Below, one piece after another: positions 56,301 to 64,000 of a stretch of DNA of 64,000 nucleotides. The notes under the pieces were generated by a model. It was not told the origin of the DNA. It worked only from the letters and a program-made list of their open reading frames with translations, and ran no database searches. Every line of letters starts with the position of its first letter. Position 1 is the stretch's first letter. Both the position numbers and the translations under genes were made by a program. The DNA comes from Symsagittifera roscoffensis (taxonomy: Eukaryota > Xenacoelomorpha > Acoela > Convolutidae). The stretch covers positions 52,242,750-52,306,749 of the forward strand of contig NC_087070.1 in the NCBI RefSeq assembly GCF_963678635.1, read 5' to 3'.

Positions 56301-59300
56301 CAACCGAGAATTGGAACCGACGAACTTGAGGCTGTGCAAGTCAGAACTCGCGGCAGCGTGGGCGGACGTCTCCCATGCATTGAGAGGCTTTCACGAGTTG
56401 GCTGATATCCTCATCGTATTGGACGAGGTCCTCCTACTGGAAGTATCTAACTTTGCCAGGCAACTCAAGCTCAGCCCGATCCTTAGGGATGATCACCCAG
56501 TGATAATTCACCTGACGGCTAGTCTGTGGTTTCGGGACATGGAGTTGACCATTACGAGCTCGACCAGCAGATCTAGAGGGCCAAACAACGAAAGGCAGAA
56601 CGTGGCCACATCGGAGAAACAGCTGGAGTCGATGGGGAATCGGTTGGCGCAAGAGGGAGGCAGATGGCCCTTCTTAAGCCCAAGGTTGGAAAATGCCACG
56701 AGGAAAACAAGAGAGGATGCGCCGCCTCTGGTGAAGCAGATCTGGGAGTTTCTCGAGGAGCAACTGGGAAAAGCTGAGGAAAAGGGGATGACGGTTGGCA
56801 GGTTCGTCACGGCAGCCAATGAGGTCACGATTGGAGGATTTTGGAGAGAGCACGCGTGGGGTGAGCTGAAGACGAGGAGGGATCATGGGATTCTCGAGTT
56901 CTTGAGTCCTTGTTGGGGAAGAGAGTTCCTGACTGAGGTGTACAGTGCGAAGGAGACGATCTTTGATGCGTTTATACAGGAGATGTTGAATATGCCGATC
57001 AGCCTGTTGCTGGCGCTGTACCTGGTCTACCCAAGATACTTGTTTAATATGGGCCCCGCATACATGTTCAGTCGTGGTGTGGACGCCCTCAGAATAGATG
57101 GATACTTGACGTTAGTGCTCCTGACCCACGGTGAACTGGCGTCATTTCACCGATTGATGAGGTATGGGGAGCCCCTGGCGATGGGAAGAACACACTCGAG
57201 TATTGAGACCTACTCGTACAAGTGTGCAGCCGGGCTAAGGACGCTGCTCGTGCAGTATCTACTGATGCAGAACAGGCACCTGACTGGCGAAGAAAAGAGC
57301 CCGAAGACCAGAGAGGAGTGGAGAAAAGTGAATGGAGGCATGCCCCTATTAACGGATCTATGCCTGGCCATGAGATCGGATCCCATGGGGATTATCCGGG
57401 GGCTGGGGCAGGTCGTGACTTGTATATATGGACCGGCTGTCACGTTCGCATTTCCAGATCCCTTGGTGACAGCTTATCGATACTCCGTGACCCACGTGAG
57501 CCTCATAAGCGTACTGGATGGAACGACACTGAACTGGTGCCAGCAAGAGGTGCTAAGGGCACAAATGAGCAACACGGTGCTCTTCGGAAAGGTGAAGGAT
57601 CCAGAGTTGATCGTGTACAGTTTCCGAGGACAAATGCAATGCCGGATGGGAGGCAAGCGCGAGGGCCCCATCGAAACTTACCCCAAGTTTTGGAACTTGA
57701 ATCCCTTGGCAGCCAATGGACAAGAAATCTTGAGAATCCCTGCATGGACAAAAAGTTTCGAGTTGGTGAAAAAGGAGCTGGAAGCGATATTGGAGAGAGA
57801 AGCCCTACCGACGAGCATTCCCGAGTTCCCCATAGTGAGGAGAATGACCCTAGGGATGAACAGTTCCCTGGTTGTCCCATCCTCCTACGCGAGAACCACG
57901 ACTGAAGAACGGCAGAAGGAGTTTACTGACGGCTGGGATCCGCTCTTCATCGGCTATACTGCAGCAATTTATTTCCATACTAGCGATGTGAAGATAAACT
58001 CATGGACGACTCAAGCCAAGAAAATCAGAGGATCGATGCCCCCTAAATTCGACGTGCGAGATACCTTGAGAGTACTTAAGCGGGCAGGCCTAGAGAACCA
58101 GCTGCCGGTATGGGACGACGGCAGGATGATAGTGGAAGAAGGGCATGTAGCACTGAAAGCAGACGCGATGCTATTTGCCACAAGGAAGTACCGGGCACCT
58201 TACGGACTTGAGCTGATGGAGCGTAATAGGGAAGGAAAGAAGTTAGATGCAGCAGGTCCATTGTACGTGGCACTGACAAAAGGTGAGGCGACGAGTTCAG
58301 CGACACCATCACCCCTTCCAGTAGACATCCCTGGGGATAAAAAGAGTGGCACCGTGGCAGATCGATTCAAGAGGATCTTTGAGAGAAGGGAAGCAGAGTC
58401 AGGAGACGAAAGCATGGATGAAACCCTCAGTGAGGCAGGAGAGGATATGGAAGTGGGAAACACACCGGAGCAAAAGCCAACGGAAGTGGAATTCACAGCG
58501 CAGGAATTGTTGAAAGACCTGAGTGAAGAAAACTGGGCAGATACTCCCACGCCACCTTTGACCTCGTCCCCTCGCAAGTACCCGGAAATGTCGTTGACAA
58601 GCGAGAATCCCAACATGGGAATGATCTTCTTGAGTACGGAGAGGAGGGAGAAGAATACCTTCGAGGGAAACAGAGACGCCTTCCTGGGCACTTTGGATGG
58701 AGATGCTTGGCAAAAGTTCTTGAGCGAATTCAATCGAGAAGTGGATGAAGACACCACGTTGGATAATTTCAAAGAAGAACTGTGGGACACGGTGGTGAAG
58801 TTTGGTGAGCCTGTCCTGGTGGGGACGGGTTTAGAAGAGAAAGCTAGAGTGGAACTACTGAACAAAATGGTCGAGTTGAGAAAGTCAAGAAAGACCAGAG
58901 AAGACAAATGTAAAGACAGCTCTACTCCGAAACAGAAAACTGACAATAAAATAATTAAGTGTACAAGGGGGGATAAGGTAGGAACTAGTAATATGATTAA
59001 AAGTACTAATATCCTTAAGGCTCGAGCAGGGGGGAGGCAAGAGTTGGCTGGAGAAAAGGAAGTTGAATCAGTGATGATACCAATGACGCCCCCAAGCAAA
59101 GACGTGAGGTCTCGCAAGAGGAAGAGAGATGTGGAGGGAATGGGCAGTCCTTCAGCTGACGCGGTCTCGGAAAAAGACTTGAGAGAGACGGCTCCCATGT
59201 TTCTGGCGCGATGGAAAACGGCAGCCTACAAGAGTAGCTACGAACCGAGGAAACTGCTCGACATAGAAAAAGAAATGGAGAATCCCACTAGTTCCGTGAC

Positions 59301-59475
59301 GGAGGAGGATTTCAAACCTCAAAGAATAAAAATGAAGCGAGGTTCGACGAGCGGGCAGACCTGGGAAGTAGATGTTGGCAAAGAGTGGGTCTCAAGTGAA
59401 CATCAAGCTGTCGGGAAGCAAGTGACCAGTGATCCACTTGAGAAAAATAAAACCAGAAACACCTCCCGACCATGA
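53389..59475 (+). CDS. Second polyprotein, first part, with SGNH/GDSL hydrolase domain
   Basis: 2028 codons start at ATG 53389; the same start context and opening residues occur in B-minus at 29573. Residues ~145-225 form a coiled coil of LERDQA-type units. Residues ~400-580 look like an SGNH hydrolase: GDS with S407, a Gly in block II (near SFAGAA), GTND with N456, and DGIHFD with D550 and H553, so the catalytic set is complete. This fold usually cleaves ester bonds; the substrate is unknown. A second region (~825-1000) has GSDFEG (831-836) and AGMNDH (880-885) and may be a degenerate relative. The remaining ~1000 residues are helical and unrecognised; a basic RSRKRKR cluster lies near 1905. 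There is no signal peptide or clear membrane anchor. The frame ends in TGA at 59473. Confidence 0.85.
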   Translation: MADRYWKSMPSALKKPTLDELYRRLRDLDYTQVNERMAVMLNAILQLEDEGECRESATEAVLMVGYTTEGVSDQAQTRWLSWNVDGAIRGFDLARNPGLNNNTEYGAGEFPLPARPSVRPASQSTSKVPSMSRAQQTGEAYPDVSAMKKELERTQREKNKANLDRDQAVLERDQARRELDIMKAERLQAERVRENAANCEQLKQALERDQAKLERIQQQQRELDMQNGARPKERVVTVSRPESRMEVDEAPRSKGRFNLDRAAQEHMNEGLEVWIPPESTSSLRGMETQVIRPLMDVALPGYTPSSTPGSSGGSSRLKELQERLQLRNRESPVRVDLPSTWGEQPVRSVMISSYKKNTDGRYRKHNRIDWNPAQRERRDCFHDATWVEYFTYPRVPEGSVHLIIGDSLLRVLTRIQSHWQTGILSFAGAATPQMLATLEMLGMVSVYTVTLMVGTNDVSRGEARKVTRLHEKMSCILEEIRIQMDPSILTVCTVPYNMGADQHAVEMNTKVRSLNETIRKIHQRSVLPLRLLDVAEQMELTSFPDNASADGIHFDRPRGVEWLNDVFQKHICALETDLLETAQVTFGPPPNPPFFNPRSLSSRLGERADSRDSERNSRAKLPSTTPMEADEVTSATPQGSVMSSVVVAEKKRSEKPLETSRQKYEEKVKELDLEDLECRQELARALGLEQVSHEDLGRHKCVDWLKAHETRFSRAKLTETADLSGIPTRSMMGPINYRPLKSLGSPGLVVEPPKHRTSIARIRVATPAQLRVVDKLMNPREMELPDAEYEGAKLANDPRYGKPCGQAQLAKTLAVYDRADPAAARVVIVAGSDFEGTSPKLFWPETLIYTLPGAELNQMLTLVVAIKSEMPCEPELLLFAGMNDHLHATGFLEQLKGGEPTPKRIWEAIQTLFAAINEVQENVASRFGAKTRVAFTTSPGYSSMPLALQFVYAILILIAGGNGWRVLMAAPNRELEPTNLRLCKSELAAAWADVSHALRGFHELADILIVLDEVLLLEVSNFARQLKLSPILRDDHPVIIHLTASLWFRDMELTITSSTSRSRGPNNERQNVATSEKQLESMGNRLAQEGGRWPFLSPRLENATRKTREDAPPLVKQIWEFLEEQLGKAEEKGMTVGRFVTAANEVTIGGFWREHAWGELKTRRDHGILEFLSPCWGREFLTEVYSAKETIFDAFIQEMLNMPISLLLALYLVYPRYLFNMGPAYMFSRGVDALRIDGYLTLVLLTHGELASFHRLMRYGEPLAMGRTHSSIETYSYKCAAGLRTLLVQYLLMQNRHLTGEEKSPKTREEWRKVNGGMPLLTDLCLAMRSDPMGIIRGLGQVVTCIYGPAVTFAFPDPLVTAYRYSVTHVSLISVLDGTTLNWCQQEVLRAQMSNTVLFGKVKDPELIVYSFRGQMQCRMGGKREGPIETYPKFWNLNPLAANGQEILRIPAWTKSFELVKKELEAILEREALPTSIPEFPIVRRMTLGMNSSLVVPSSYARTTTEERQKEFTDGWDPLFIGYTAAIYFHTSDVKINSWTTQAKKIRGSMPPKFDVRDTLRVLKRAGLENQLPVWDDGRMIVEEGHVALKADAMLFATRKYRAPYGLELMERNREGKKLDAAGPLYVALTKGEATSSATPSPLPVDIPGDKKSGTVADRFKRIFERREAESGDESMDETLSEAGEDMEVGNTPEQKPTEVEFTAQELLKDLSEENWADTPTPPLTSSPRKYPEMSLTSENPNMGMIFLSTERREKNTFEGNRDAFLGTLDGDAWQKFLSEFNREVDEDTTLDNFKEELWDTVVKFGEPVLVGTGLEEKARVELLNKMVELRKSRKTREDKCKDSSTPKQKTDNKIIKCTRGDKVGTSNMIKSTNILKARAGGRQELAGEKEVESVMIPMTPPSKDVRSRKRKRDVEGMGSPSADAVSEKDLRETAPMFLARWKTAAYKSSYEPRKLLDIEKEMENPTSSVTEEDFKPQRIKMKRGSTSGQTWEVDVGKEWVSSEHQAVGKQVTSDPLEKNKTRNTSRP

Positions 59476-62232
59476 AGGATAGCTCTCGAGACATTGAAGG
59501 AGATGGAAGGCTGTTTGAAGAAGTTGAACAGTGGAGTGGCTCGCAAACGATACAGCTGGGCCACCCAGCAGAAGGCTGAGGTCAACAAGATAGAGTTGGC
59601 AAACCAGCTGAAGAGATCCTGGCAGAACTTATTGAAGGATCATTTTGAAGAGGCGATGAGGACATCCTCATCGGCACCACCACTGATGGCGAATCCCTTT
59701 ATCAGGACTGCAGGACAACTGATGTTCGCGTGGAGCCTGTTGGGGATAGAGCTGGAAACGCTGACTTCATACGACAAGTTGAAGCTGGGAGGAAAAAATC
59801 TAGAGATATACCGAATGTTGATGCAGCACGTTGCCAAGGACAACTCAGGCTTGAGTCTGGCAAGGAGGAAGGATGCAACCTGTTTCTTGAGGTGGACGAT
59901 GTCGATGATGACTGACAGTACCATCCTAGCATGTCATCAGAAAGCAGTCGCAAGCAAGACGTTGGAAAGGAGAGTCTCCACAGTCATCTTGAATGTGTAT
60001 CAGAGCACTGGGATAGAGAGGGAGGATGGTTCTAGGCAATCTCTGGAGAACCATAGGAAGTTGGATGAGATACGGAGGTTCTACAACAAGAAGTTCGAAG
60101 AGGAGCACGACGTTCACCGCAACCTGGCTTCGTCAGGGGAGTACTTGAAACTCAACAGAAAGGGAGAGTACCAATATGTTTCTGGAGTAATGGGAATGGC
60201 GTACAACCCCTTCTTGGACCTGGAAGCTGGAGGAGCCAACAGAAATTATGAAGTGGCGGAGCTGTTGAAGTTCTGGACAGAGAAGATAGTGGAGATAGAC
60301 GTTGTGGAGAGAGAGAGACCTAGCCTGGGTCTGGTTCTTGAGGGGATGCCGGGAGTGATAAGTGTGCCACGCTCAAGTAAAAGAGTGGAGCTAAAAATGG
60401 GTGATGGGAGTGGCGTGTTGATCACGAACCTGGGAGTGGTATGGAAATTACTCAGACCTTCCTGGTGTCCACATCCCCATGCAAGTATGATTGAGGAGGT
60501 CACTGAGCGAGTGAGATTGGCACCGACAGAGGATGAGGACTTGGCGATCTTGAGCATAGTACACAAACTGATCTTGCCTCAGGTGAAAGAATCAAGTGAG
60601 GTGACAAGTGGAACAGAGCCGGTGAGGAGGATGGAGCCGGGCAGTTGTCTTGATTCGACATGCAGTAACGGCGAACATATTTGTGATGGACGATTATGCG
60701 TCAGGATACAATCTTTCCAGAAAGAGGACCTCACTACCTGGTTTGAAGATATCACTGAAAGGGAGAAAAGTGAGGTACAGATAGTGGCTGAATGTTACGC
60801 GAGGACCACCGTGAACCTAGCGACAGCCTTGGGATTCTTCTCAAGAATGTGCAGTCTCCAGTCACTGGAGAGGCTAGAGTCAGAACATCATCTGGTGACC
60901 GCGTTAAGCGTGGAATCATGGCCCGGAGTGCTACAAGTGAACCAGAAGCACATCAAGAGTTGGAAGATCGGACTCGAGGCAGAGATGGGATTTCCCATGA
61001 GCGAAGCCTATGGATTGCCTCTAAATGCAAAATCCTTAGTGGGATCAGTGTTGGCTAACCTATGTGGGAGCCACTATCCACTACACATGGCGATGGTGGA
61101 GGTGTCCAGCCAGAGGGTGATGATAGACAAAGCCTTCTCAGTGCCCAAGTGCGTGAGACTAGCTCGGATGTCACACCACTCACACAAGCTATTGAGGAAG
61201 ATCCGAGGAGCAGTACCAAGGGAGCAAAGAGATGACTTGAGTGAAATCTGGGGTGAAGAACTTCTAGGCTTGGAGAGCGAAAATGCAAGTGATCATGGGA
61301 AGCAGAACGTGGTGGGGAAACCCGCAGTAGGTGCTTCAAGCTCGGAAGAAGTCGACGTGGTGCATGAGAAAATGATGGAACTTGAGCCTCTCCTAGAAGC
61401 TTCGGGAGAACGCAACCTTAGAAGCATCGACCTCACGCATGGGGATTGTCCATGCCACTGTCTGGCGCAGACAGTGTGGTACCCGGACCGCGCCAATCTC
61501 TGTCTGATCTGGGACGTAGAAGAAATTAAGTCGCTAGGACTACCGGAGTATCGACAAAAGGTGACCATCTTAGTGGTAAGCACGATGCTGGCTCTGAGAT
61601 GGATTGAGGAGAATATAGCGAAGTACAGAGAATCGAGAGCGCCAACAGCTGAATCGATTTATGCGATAGATTACAGCAGGAGACTGGAGTTGTTCGAGAC
61701 TGCATGCAAGGTATTCGCCATACCAGTGCAAGTCAGACACATATGGAGCCGCCTGAGATTCTTTCCTTGGTTTCGTGCGACGTTAACATCCTGGTTGTAT
61801 GCAGTGACAAAGGACCACATGAGGAAACATCAGAAGGAGTATCGACAATTCCAAGCTGAAATAGGGCCAGATGCCTTTAAGAGACCTCTGCTAACCCATC
61901 GAAACGCAATCACGGCGGGGTGGAAAAGAGTAGGCAGAATATCCAGAGACAATTCTAGAGCGAGGGAAACGATACTGGAGGAGGACCTGGCGAGGAATGT
62001 GAGCTTGAGTCTTCATAACTCCTTCTGCTTGAACCGGGAGTCGAAGGTGAAAGGCCTACCAAGTCAATTGAAAAGGTTGCAAGAGCAGAGAGAGTGGATG
62101 CGAGCCTATGAACAGCTGAAGGCCTGGGAGGAAATTGTGATTAGCTCCGATGACGAAGAGGCACTATTGGAACAAATTACAGTGCCAAGAACACCGGTAT
62201 CAGGTACCTCGAAGGCGAAGAACATGAGGTGA
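59476..62232 (+). CDS. Second polyprotein, continuation after in-frame TGA
   Basis: This stretch is in the same frame as 53389-59475 and is open for 918 codons after the TGA. The first ATG is at 59503, and an ATG at 59472 overlapping the stop is in another frame. It could be reached by stop-codon readthrough, be a separate product from 59503, or be lost through a nonsense mutation. The predicted protein is helical, has Cys-rich segments (GSCLDSTC, CPCHC) that may bind metal, and ends near 62134-62160 with IVISSDDEE, typical of a SUMO-interacting motif. The sequence is well kept in B-minus despite its decay. Family not recognised. Confidence 0.75.
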   Translation, partial: RIALETLKEMEGCLKKLNSGVARKRYSWATQQKAEVNKIELANQLKRSWQNLLKDHFEEAMRTSSSAPPLMANPFIRTAGQLMFAWSLLGIELETLTSYDKLKLGGKNLEIYRMLMQHVAKDNSGLSLARRKDATCFLRWTMSMMTDSTILACHQKAVASKTLERRVSTVILNVYQSTGIEREDGSRQSLENHRKLDEIRRFYNKKFEEEHDVHRNLASSGEYLKLNRKGEYQYVSGVMGMAYNPFLDLEAGGANRNYEVAELLKFWTEKIVEIDVVERERPSLGLVLEGMPGVISVPRSSKRVELKMGDGSGVLITNLGVVWKLLRPSWCPHPHASMIEEVTERVRLAPTEDEDLAILSIVHKLILPQVKESSEVTSGTEPVRRMEPGSCLDSTCSNGEHICDGRLCVRIQSFQKEDLTTWFEDITEREKSEVQIVAECYARTTVNLATALGFFSRMCSLQSLERLESEHHLVTALSVESWPGVLQVNQKHIKSWKIGLEAEMGFPMSEAYGLPLNAKSLVGSVLANLCGSHYPLHMAMVEVSSQRVMIDKAFSVPKCVRLARMSHHSHKLLRKIRGAVPREQRDDLSEIWGEELLGLESENASDHGKQNVVGKPAVGASSSEEVDVVHEKMMELEPLLEASGERNLRSIDLTHGDCPCHCLAQTVWYPDRANLCLIWDVEEIKSLGLPEYRQKVTILVVSTMLALRWIEENIAKYRESRAPTAESIYAIDYSRRLELFETACKVFAIPVQVRHIWSRLRFFPWFRATLTSWLYAVTKDHMRKHQKEYRQFQAEIGPDAFKRPLLTHRNAITAGWKRVGRISRDNSRARETILEEDLARNVSLSLHNSFCLNRESKVKGLPSQLKRLQEQREWMRAYEQLKAWEEIVISSDDEEALLEQITVPRTPVSGTSKAKNMR

Positions 62233-62658
62233 GCCAGTGGCTCGAAAGGAAATTCTAGAGTCTTGAGTCTTGAGAGGGAGGGGGCTTGAGCGTGAACTTG
62301 GATGAAATCTGGGTTCACGAAAAAGAAATTTTAGACGAATAAGATATTGTTATTAATATGATAGATCTAGTATATAAATCAAATTGATGCATGACAATTC
62401 TCTGACTGAAATAGGACAAAAGAAATTTTAAAATTACCAGCTTAAAAAGCGGGGATCCATGGGTGCAGGTGTGTGCAGATTTTGATTGCTGTTTAGCGAT
62501 AGTGTGAAAATTTTATATGGTTGTGAATTTTGGAAGGTAGATAAACTTAAGTCCGATGCAAACTTCTGTAAATGACCACTGGCACTGTATCTTGAGCAAC
62601 ACTCGGTTCTCTGGGACTTATTGGCAGATGACAACACACGATGAGGACATCGATCTCG
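62233..62658 (+). other. Untranslated region before the 3' LTR
   Basis: 426 bases without a gene, A/T-rich in the middle. They match 20242-20672 of B-minus, which shows they belong to the element. Confidence 0.75.
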
Positions 62659-62669
62659 AGTCCGGGGAG
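62659..62669 (+). promoter_or_regulatory. Polypurine tract of element B-plus
   Basis: AGTCCGGGGAG ends two bases before the 3' LTR at 62672, the expected site for plus-strand DNA priming. It is less purine-pure than typical tracts. Confidence 0.7.
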
Positions 62670-62671
62670 TA

Positions 62672-63559
62672 TGTGCCAGTCGGTCATGTCTGGGGGTTTG
62701 ACCTTGAGAAATACGTAATTTTGGAGTGAAATTTTAATTTTGCAAAATTCGAATCGAGCCTGTCATGCTCAATTTTCTCGAACCAACTGAAAATGAAAAA
62801 GTCAGAAATCAGAACACCCGAATTAACAATTGCGGGAAACTACTCAAGAAAAAGGCAGGAAATTGCTATTCGCAATTTCTCGATACGAAATATCAAGAGA
62901 GTAGAGCTGTCTTGTCCTGAAAACAGGAGAATCGAATACGGACTTGAGACAGAACAATTATTCGAATGGAAAGGAGTGGACTCTGAATGGAAGAGTGGAC
63001 AACTCGAGTGTCCAAAGGGTTCATTCAGAGACTTTGATTCTAGAGACAAAAACTTACTTCTGTTATTGAAACTAATTGGCCTTAAAACTTATTTAGTTAT
63101 ATTACTTAATTCTCAAGCTGCTCAGTTATAACTTACTCCTCATATTCAAGTGCGTCGATATGTAAGTTCCAATTTAAATTTCTCGAGTGTATTTTATGAT
63201 AGTTATGTTGAGATAAGGCGAGTTTTAGGTTGATCCATCTGAAATGGATCAAAGTTCCACTGTCCAATAAAAAGTAACTAAGCGGATTGTTCCGACCCGG
63301 TTTTTAACGGCGTTCATGTATTTTGGGTATCCCGAGACCTAAGTATGGGGACGTCTTTATTTCTAGAGTGGGGGGGTATTTTGGTAGTGGCCTTTAAGCT
63401 GTAATGGGTTCCAGTCTCATGTCGCAAGCGAACCGAATTGGCTCCGACCGTTCTTGAGGCGGAAAAACACAAGAGATAGTGTCCCTGACTCTTGAGCCAA
63501 TGGTTATAGGGCCTATTTTTCTTAAGCCTCATATGTGACTAAAGTAGGCGACTGTTACA
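62672..63559 (+). repeat. 3' LTR of element B-plus (888 bp)
   Basis: It is the same length as 40767-41654, with no difference seen in the lines compared. It carries AATAAA at 63266-63271 and is followed by TTTG. Confidence 0.95.
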
Positions 63560-63669
63560 TTTGCTTGTACACTCTTTGTTGTTTTTCCTCATCTTGACGC
63601 AGCATAAAGGTAAAAAAAAAAGATTTTGACTGGACTTTAGGGGACTGAACTAACCCATGATAAGCGGTT
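63560..63669 (-). pseudogene. 5' end of non-LTR copy 2, separated by element B-plus
   Basis: Read on the minus strand, an ATG near 63590 is followed by AGG, AAA, AAC and so on, including a Cys codon that could be part of the PHD finger continued at 40766. The rest is a T/A-rich 5' untranslated stretch. It matches the expected position of the missing 5' end, though it is too short for independent proof. Confidence 0.55.
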
Positions 63670-63920
63670 AGTGGGAATTTTACAAATCAGCAAATAAAAA
63701 AAAAGACAACTAAATTAATTTAAATTTTAAAATCGAATTATAAAAATCAAAAACAAGGAAAAATCTCACCCGAGCTCAGTAGGTCCAGCGGCGCACCACC
63801 AGACTCCTCAAGCCAGTTCCAATTTCCCACCTCCCCGCAGAAAGTCACTTGACAGACCTGTCTCTAAAATCCCTCAGAGGGCGCTCCCCATACAGGCACA
63901 AACATCAAACATAACAAATC
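63670..63920. repeat. Further unit of the ~285-bp repeat
   Basis: It matches 18285-18539 with more divergence. It lies directly upstream of non-LTR copy 2 in that element's direction, as the array at 17716-18539 does for copy 1. Confidence 0.88.
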
Positions 63921-64000
63921 TATTTAATAAGTTTATCACAACAATTAGGCTAATACTTGTATTGTTATGGGGAATTTTTTCAGTTTATCAGAAGCAAAAC
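63921..64000. other. End of window, nothing recognised
   Basis: 80 bases of A/T-rich sequence without a recognisable feature. Confidence 0.6.

Larger units (their letters stand above)
40767..63559 (+). mobile_element. Element B-plus: near-intact 22.8-kb LTR retrotransposon with a second polyprotein
   Basis: Two 888-bp LTRs that look identical in every segment compared bound a 21-kb interior. It holds a primer-binding site, ~2.4-kb leader with a minisatellite, a 2933-codon gag-pol frame, a spacer with splice-donor-like repeats, a second 2948-codon frame with one internal stop, a polypurine tract and the 3' LTR. Flanks share TTT (or TTTG if the LTR starts TGCC). Removing the element rejoins non-LTR copy 2. 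Size is far above the usual 5-10 kb of Ty3/gypsy elements. Identical LTRs imply a recent insertion. Confidence 0.95.

Noticed and set aside
53389-62232. Second coding block as a retroviral envelope gene
   Set aside because: The position after pol fits, but I see no signal peptide, fusion peptide or clear membrane anchor, and the enzyme domain and nuclear-type motifs argue against it.
1-64000. Functional host genes, tRNA or rRNA genes
   Set aside because: No cloverleaf-like, rRNA-like or multi-exon host coding signal could be supported; open frames on strands opposite to pol are shadows.

Overview
The window is repeat-dominated DNA from an animal-type eukaryotic genome. No cellular gene, rRNA or tRNA could be supported. 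Nearly all 64 kb is retrotransposon sequence: three copies of unusually large Ty3/gypsy-like LTR elements (two families, A and B), two damaged copies of one non-LTR (LINE-like) element, a ~285-bp tandem repeat and short stretches of unassigned DNA. The PHD-finger/reverse-transcriptase non-LTR element, AATAAA signals in LTRs, lack of operon structure and long non-coding leaders point to a metazoan nuclear genome. The sequence alone does not name the lineage.

Layout. 1-16800 (minus strand): the 5' part of element A, cut by the left window edge. It has a 5' LTR (15877-16800), primer-binding site, ~2.9 kb leader and gag-pol running leftwards. About 7.5 kb of its body is duplicated head to tail: 1-3778 is a near-identical second copy of 7491-11268. 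16801-17715 is a fragment of non-LTR copy 1, into which element A inserted. 17716-18539 is three units of a ~285-bp tandem repeat, followed by 0.8 kb of small repeats and a broken reading frame. 19349-37227 (minus strand) is element B-minus, with both LTRs, two large internal deletions (most of gag; all of integrase) and many frameshifts. 37228-37931 is unassigned DNA. 37932-40766 is non-LTR copy 2. Inside its 5' end sits element B-plus (40767-63559, plus strand, 22.8 kb) with apparently identical LTRs. The interrupted end of the non-LTR element and another unit of the 285-bp repeat resume at 63560.

B-plus is the centre of interest. Its first reading frame (2933 codons) is a gag-protease-RT-RNase H-integrase polyprotein ending in a domain that looks like a macro (ADP-ribose-binding) fold. 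After a 475-base spacer with five copies of a splice-donor-like 20-mer comes a second coding block of 2948 codons with one in-frame stop (TGA at 59473). It carries a coiled coil, an SGNH/GDSL-type hydrolase domain with all catalytic motifs, a second degenerate SGNH-like region, long unrecognised helical regions, a basic cluster and a C-terminal SUMO-interacting-motif-like sequence. The same block exists, broken, in B-minus, where the in-frame stop is at a different codon, so the ancestral second block was probably one long frame.

Non-coding signals also stand out. The 11-mer next to the 3' LTR (the presumed polypurine tract) recurs inside pol in all three LTR elements and in different reading frames. 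The palindrome CTYRAG looks strongly over-represented across element B. Both families keep a primer-binding site and a leader block in common, and their leaders carry different tandem or dispersed repeats.
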